Source: Acidobacteriaceae bacterium (lineage in GTDB: Bacteria; Acidobacteriota; Terriglobia; Terriglobales; Acidobacteriaceae). Taken from it: a stretch of 8,209 bases of DNA. The stretch covers positions 1 through 8,209 of the forward strand of contig PKYX01000224.1 in NCBI GenBank assembly GCA_003132825.1, written 5' to 3'. This document shows, piece after piece, positions 5,678 through 8,209 of this stretch. Numbering within the stretch: the first letter of the stretch is position 1; every line of letters starts with the position of its first letter. The notes below the pieces were generated by a model. That model did no database searches. It saw only the letters and a program-made list of their open reading frames with translations, and was not told the origin of the DNA. The position numbers and the translations under genes are program-made.

Positions 5678-7919
5678 ACTCGATCTTCAAGGAACGGGTG
5701 GATTCGGCGACTAGGGTGCCCTGCTGCGCGGTGATACGAATATCGAACTGCCCGGTATCGGGAGAAAGTTGTACCATCATGGGGATTGAGCCGTCCGCCT
5801 GTGGCTTGGCTAAGGCCAGAGGTTTGCGTGCCACTTCCTTGCCATCCCGATAGAGTTGCAAGGTCACTTTCGGTTGGTCCGCGGGCGCCTGCTTCGCGGG
5901 ATACACGATGAAATAGAGATCCACCGGCTTGCCGGACGCCATCGAATCCGCAAGCGTCGGAGTAATCCGGCCACCGTCACTCTCGAATGGGTTCCCTGGA
6001 TTACGCGGTCCGGCCAAGGGCGAGATTCCCCGCACCAGCTGCACCGAGCTCAAGCCCAGACCACTCCCGGGGTCGACGAAAACCGAGAGACGTCTCACCG
6101 TCGTTTTGCCCACTTGCTCATCGGTGACCGCGGTATCGATGACGTAATGGCCCGCGGGCAATTCCACCGGCTCGGCATAGAGGATTCGGTCATTGGCGAG
6201 TTGCGTGACATCCTTGCTCTGCACTTCGCGGACCAGGTCGCGGCCTACTTTGCTGATGATCTCGCCATGGGTGTCGTGGATGACCGCGAACACGGAAGCC
6301 CGAATGCGAGCTTTCCCGGTTTTCGGATCTGACACCACGGTGAGGGCCGAGGTCGGAACTTCAAACGCCACCTCATAGTCCACTGCGTTCTCTTTCGGCC
6401 GGAATTCCATGGCCGCCACATGATAGGGAAACTCGACCGGCGCCGGGCGCGCGTTAATCGCTTTCAGGGCGATGACTTCAAAGGGTTGGAGAGGCTCGCC
6501 ATTCAGCTCGGGCAAAGCGTAATAGCCGCTGCGCGTCTGCACCATGATCTTGGGCCGAGCGAGCTTGACCTCGATCTTGCGGAAGTGCCCATCGTAGTTG
6601 GTCGAAGTGGGCGTATAGGCCAGCTCATAGTGCGTGCGGATATCCTCCATCATGCGTTGCATGGGCTCTTCAATCTGATTGGTGTTGGCGACGGCAAATC
6701 CCCCCGTGGCCTCGGCCAGTTCCTGCATGGTCTGTTGGTCGTTCGACACCGCGGTCAGCTGGATATCATCGTCCTGCATGTGCCCCGACTGCGGGTCCGT
6801 CACTTGCGCCGAACTCTCCGCCCCCGCGCGCTTCATATCGGCCAGCGGCTGCAACATCGGATCATCGGTGCTCAGCCCCCGCGTGTCGACCGTGTAGAAC
6901 GAGACTCCCGAGCGGTTGGCGTAGCTGATCAGCCCATCCACCACATCCCGTCGATTGACCGGAAACGCCAGCCCGTCCGACAAGTAGAGCACAACCTTGC
7001 GGCCGGGGAGCTTCTCCTCGTGATGCACCAAGGCGCGCAGGGAATCCATCGTGTCCATGCCATGGTACAAACTGGTGGCAAAGCGCAGCCCTTTCTCCGT
7101 ATCCGATTGCGTCTGCAGCGCATTCCCCAGGCTGACGGAAGCATCCAAGGAAGCAGAGTTGCGCGCCCAGAGAGGATCGGTAGTATCGCGCGTCGACGGA
7201 TCCTGATTGGGATCGGTCGACTGCTCAGCCGCAATGCCCTTGATCGCCGCCGCCGCAATGTTCTCGTTTTCGGCATGCACTTCCGCGTTGACGGCGCTCG
7301 CGATCGAGGCGTCGATTCCGAGACCGCCCGTACCATAGACTCCTTTGGAGGCCGCGTCCACGGACTTTGCCAGCAGGTCCTTGTCGCCGGTAAAGTCCTG
7401 CACCAGTTGCAAACTCGGATTCATGGTGTAGACGGTCACGAAGGTGTTCGGGAGGGTATCGCTTTTCAGAAATTCGAGTACCGCCCGGCGGGCGAAATCA
7501 AGGTCGAGGGGAGCGATCTGGGCAAATACCACCGAAACGAAATTGATCTGTTTCAGCGTATTCAGAGTAGGCGCCGGCGACGCGCCCTTCGCGGTGTTTT
7601 GGACATCGCCCGAATCCGTGGTGGGGGCCTGATTCTGCGCGGCTTCGCGCTCCAGCTGCAGTTGTTCGGCGCCCTCGATGTTGCGAAAGGACTTGACGGT
7701 CTGCAGGACACCGTCCTCGTACACTTCCACTTCCTGGGGATGAAGGTCGGAGATCGCGCGATGATGCTTGTCGCGCGCCACAAAGTCCAGAAGCACCTCT
7801 CGGGTGGTGGCGTGAATCACAGGAGTGGGCTCGGCGGCCGGGGATGGCGCTTGACCTACAACCGGCAGGCACAGAAAAAATACGCCCAGAACCAACAGTG
7901 AAGCAATTCGGGTCAACAT
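5676..7919 (-). CDS. Exported VWFA-related protein, acidobacterial type
   Basis: This 747-residue protein belongs by appearance to the VWFA-related acidobacterial domain family (TIGR03436), whose role is unknown. The start ATG at 7917-7919 is fixed by a perfect GGAGGTGA four bases upstream, and a signal peptide (about residues 1-22, ending LPVVGQA) follows. Family marks: TTREVLLDFVARDKHHRAISDLHPQEV-type N-terminal segment (about 38-64), EVYEDGVLQTVKSF (64-78), a first Rossmann strand NFVSVVF (126-132), ARRAVLEFL (143-151), GRKVVLYLSDGLAFP (306-320), FYTVDTRGL (341-349), LAEATGG (401-407) and HYELAYTP (430-437). Residues about 190-300 are an Ala/Asp/Ser-rich insert. Residues about 475-747 look beta-rich and are not assigned. 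The usual DxSxS metal site after the first strand reads AQIAP instead. The gene is convergent with the small exported protein and appears to be transcribed alone. Confidence 0.9.
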   Translation of the reverse strand: MLTRIASLLVLGVFFLCLPVVGQAPSPAAEPTPVIHATTREVLLDFVARDKHHRAISDLHPQEVEVYEDGVLQTVKSFRNIEGAEQLQLEREAAQNQAPTTDSGDVQNTAKGASPAPTLNTLKQINFVSVVFAQIAPLDLDFARRAVLEFLKSDTLPNTFVTVYTMNPSLQLVQDFTGDKDLLAKSVDAASKGVYGTGGLGIDASIASAVNAEVHAENENIAAAAIKGIAAEQSTDPNQDPSTRDTTDPLWARNSASLDASVSLGNALQTQSDTEKGLRFATSLYHGMDTMDSLRALVHHEEKLPGRKVVLYLSDGLAFPVNRRDVVDGLISYANRSGVSFYTVDTRGLSTDDPMLQPLADMKRAGAESSAQVTDPQSGHMQDDDIQLTAVSNDQQTMQELAEATGGFAVANTNQIEEPMQRMMEDIRTHYELAYTPTSTNYDGHFRKIEVKLARPKIMVQTRSGYYALPELNGEPLQPFEVIALKAINARPAPVEFPYHVAAMEFRPKENAVDYEVAFEVPTSALTVVSDPKTGKARIRASVFAVIHDTHGEIISKVGRDLVREVQSKDVTQLANDRILYAEPVELPAGHYVIDTAVTDEQVGKTTVRRLSVFVDPGSGLGLSSVQLVRGISPLAGPRNPGNPFESDGGRITPTLADSMASGKPVDLYFIVYPAKQAPADQPKVTLQLYRDGKEVARKPLALAKPQADGSIPMMVQLSPDTGQFDIRITAQQGTLVAESTRSLKIE

Positions 7920-7923
7920 GAGC

Positions 7924-7931
7924 TCACCTCC
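7924..7931 (-). promoter_or_regulatory. Strong ribosome binding site of the VWA-like gene
   Basis: Read on the minus strand this is GGAGGTGA, a full-length match to the 16S rRNA tail, four bases before the ATG at 7919. It rules out the longer reading frame that begins at 8057, which would add 46 residues before the signal peptide. Confidence 0.8.
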
Positions 7932-7966
7932 CGGTGCCGACAGCACTTTCCCGTGCCCGCAAACCC

Positions 7967-7982
7967 GGGCAAGGTCTTGCCC
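7967..7982. promoter_or_regulatory. Perfect inverted repeat upstream of the VWA-like gene
   Basis: GGGCAAG and CTTGCCC are perfect 7-base arms around a GT centre. It lies about 48 bases before the VWA start codon, either in its leader or near its promoter. It could be an operator or, with a four-base loop, an RNA hairpin. In the 290 bases upstream of the gene I see no clear promoter: TAGATT on the minus strand (8085-8090) is the best -10 candidate but has no good -35. Confidence 0.35.
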
Positions 7983-8187
7983 CTCGCCACAGGACCCGAT
8001 GGGCAGCAAAAGCTGCATCCAGATCCTTCGGCCCGCAACCATCCATCCCGGCGCCACCCCCAGAGAGAGTCGCCGAACGCCCCTAATCTACCATGGATCT
8101 CGCGGCGCCCATGGGTTTAATCGGGGTCCTGACGCGCCACCGAATTCCAGTTCGGGTCTTCGGCCCGGGTGTTCAGTCTGGGTCTTG

Positions 8188-8209
8188 GGTGCGGTCTTCA
8201 GGTGCGGTC
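8188..8209. repeat. Short direct repeat at the window edge
   Basis: GGTGCGGTC occurs at 8188-8196 and again at 8201-8209, a 13-base period cut off by the window end. GGTCTT also recurs at 8155, 8181 and 8193, so the last 60 bases look like degenerate repeats that may continue beyond the window. No open frame here gave a recognisable protein. Confidence 0.4.

Noticed and set aside
6420..7901. Long plus-strand open frame (493 codons) opposite the VWA-like gene
   Set aside because: Its translation is Arg/Gly/His-rich low-quality sequence with no domain. It is a shadow of the minus-strand gene, which has a signal peptide, a strong ribosome site and family motifs.
8108..8115. CCCATGGG palindrome with a nearby CCATGG at 8091
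   Set aside because: Too short and common in GC-rich DNA to support a regulatory call.

Overview
The window looks like chromosomal DNA of an Acidobacteriota bacterium. The best evidence is the minus-strand gene at 5676-7919. It matches the acidobacterial type of von Willebrand factor A protein (the VWFA-related family common in Terriglobia and relatives). The GC-rich sequence, the many exported proteins and the strong GGAGG-type ribosome sites agree with this. I could not run a search, so the family names come from reading the translated sequences.

Left part (1-2641): a possible terminator of an upstream gene is followed by a TATAAT promoter box and a leader of about 200 bases. Then come two genes for a MacA/MacB-like export system: a membrane-anchored periplasmic adaptor (320-1717) and an ABC ATPase of the MacB/LolD type (1886-2641), separated by 168 bases that can form a hairpin. 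The permease that such an ATPase needs is not in the window.

Middle (2642-5016): a secreted PQQ-type quinoprotein dehydrogenase of the membrane-glucose-dehydrogenase-like class. A complete c-type cytochrome domain is inserted between propeller segments, so the enzyme probably passes electrons from its quinone to its own heme and on to the periplasmic respiratory chain.

Right-middle (5017-5629): a 313-base non-coding region holds a sigma-54 (-24/-12) promoter with consensus spacing at 5165-5182. About 93 bases upstream of its predicted start site is a perfect 12-base palindrome that could bind the activator. Downstream is a gene for a 99-residue exported protein that I do not recognise by name.

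Right part (5630-8209): the small gene converges on the VWA-like gene, and a hairpin lies between them across the VWA stop codon. The VWA protein is exported, and the metal-binding Asp/Ser motif appears to be missing. Upstream of it are a perfect inverted repeat (7967-7982) and, at the window edge, short direct repeats. No RNA genes, CRISPR arrays, insertion sequences or transposases were seen.

The genes share an envelope and periplasm theme (export, periplasmic oxidation, secreted proteins), but spacing and strands suggest at least three transcription units rather than one pathway.
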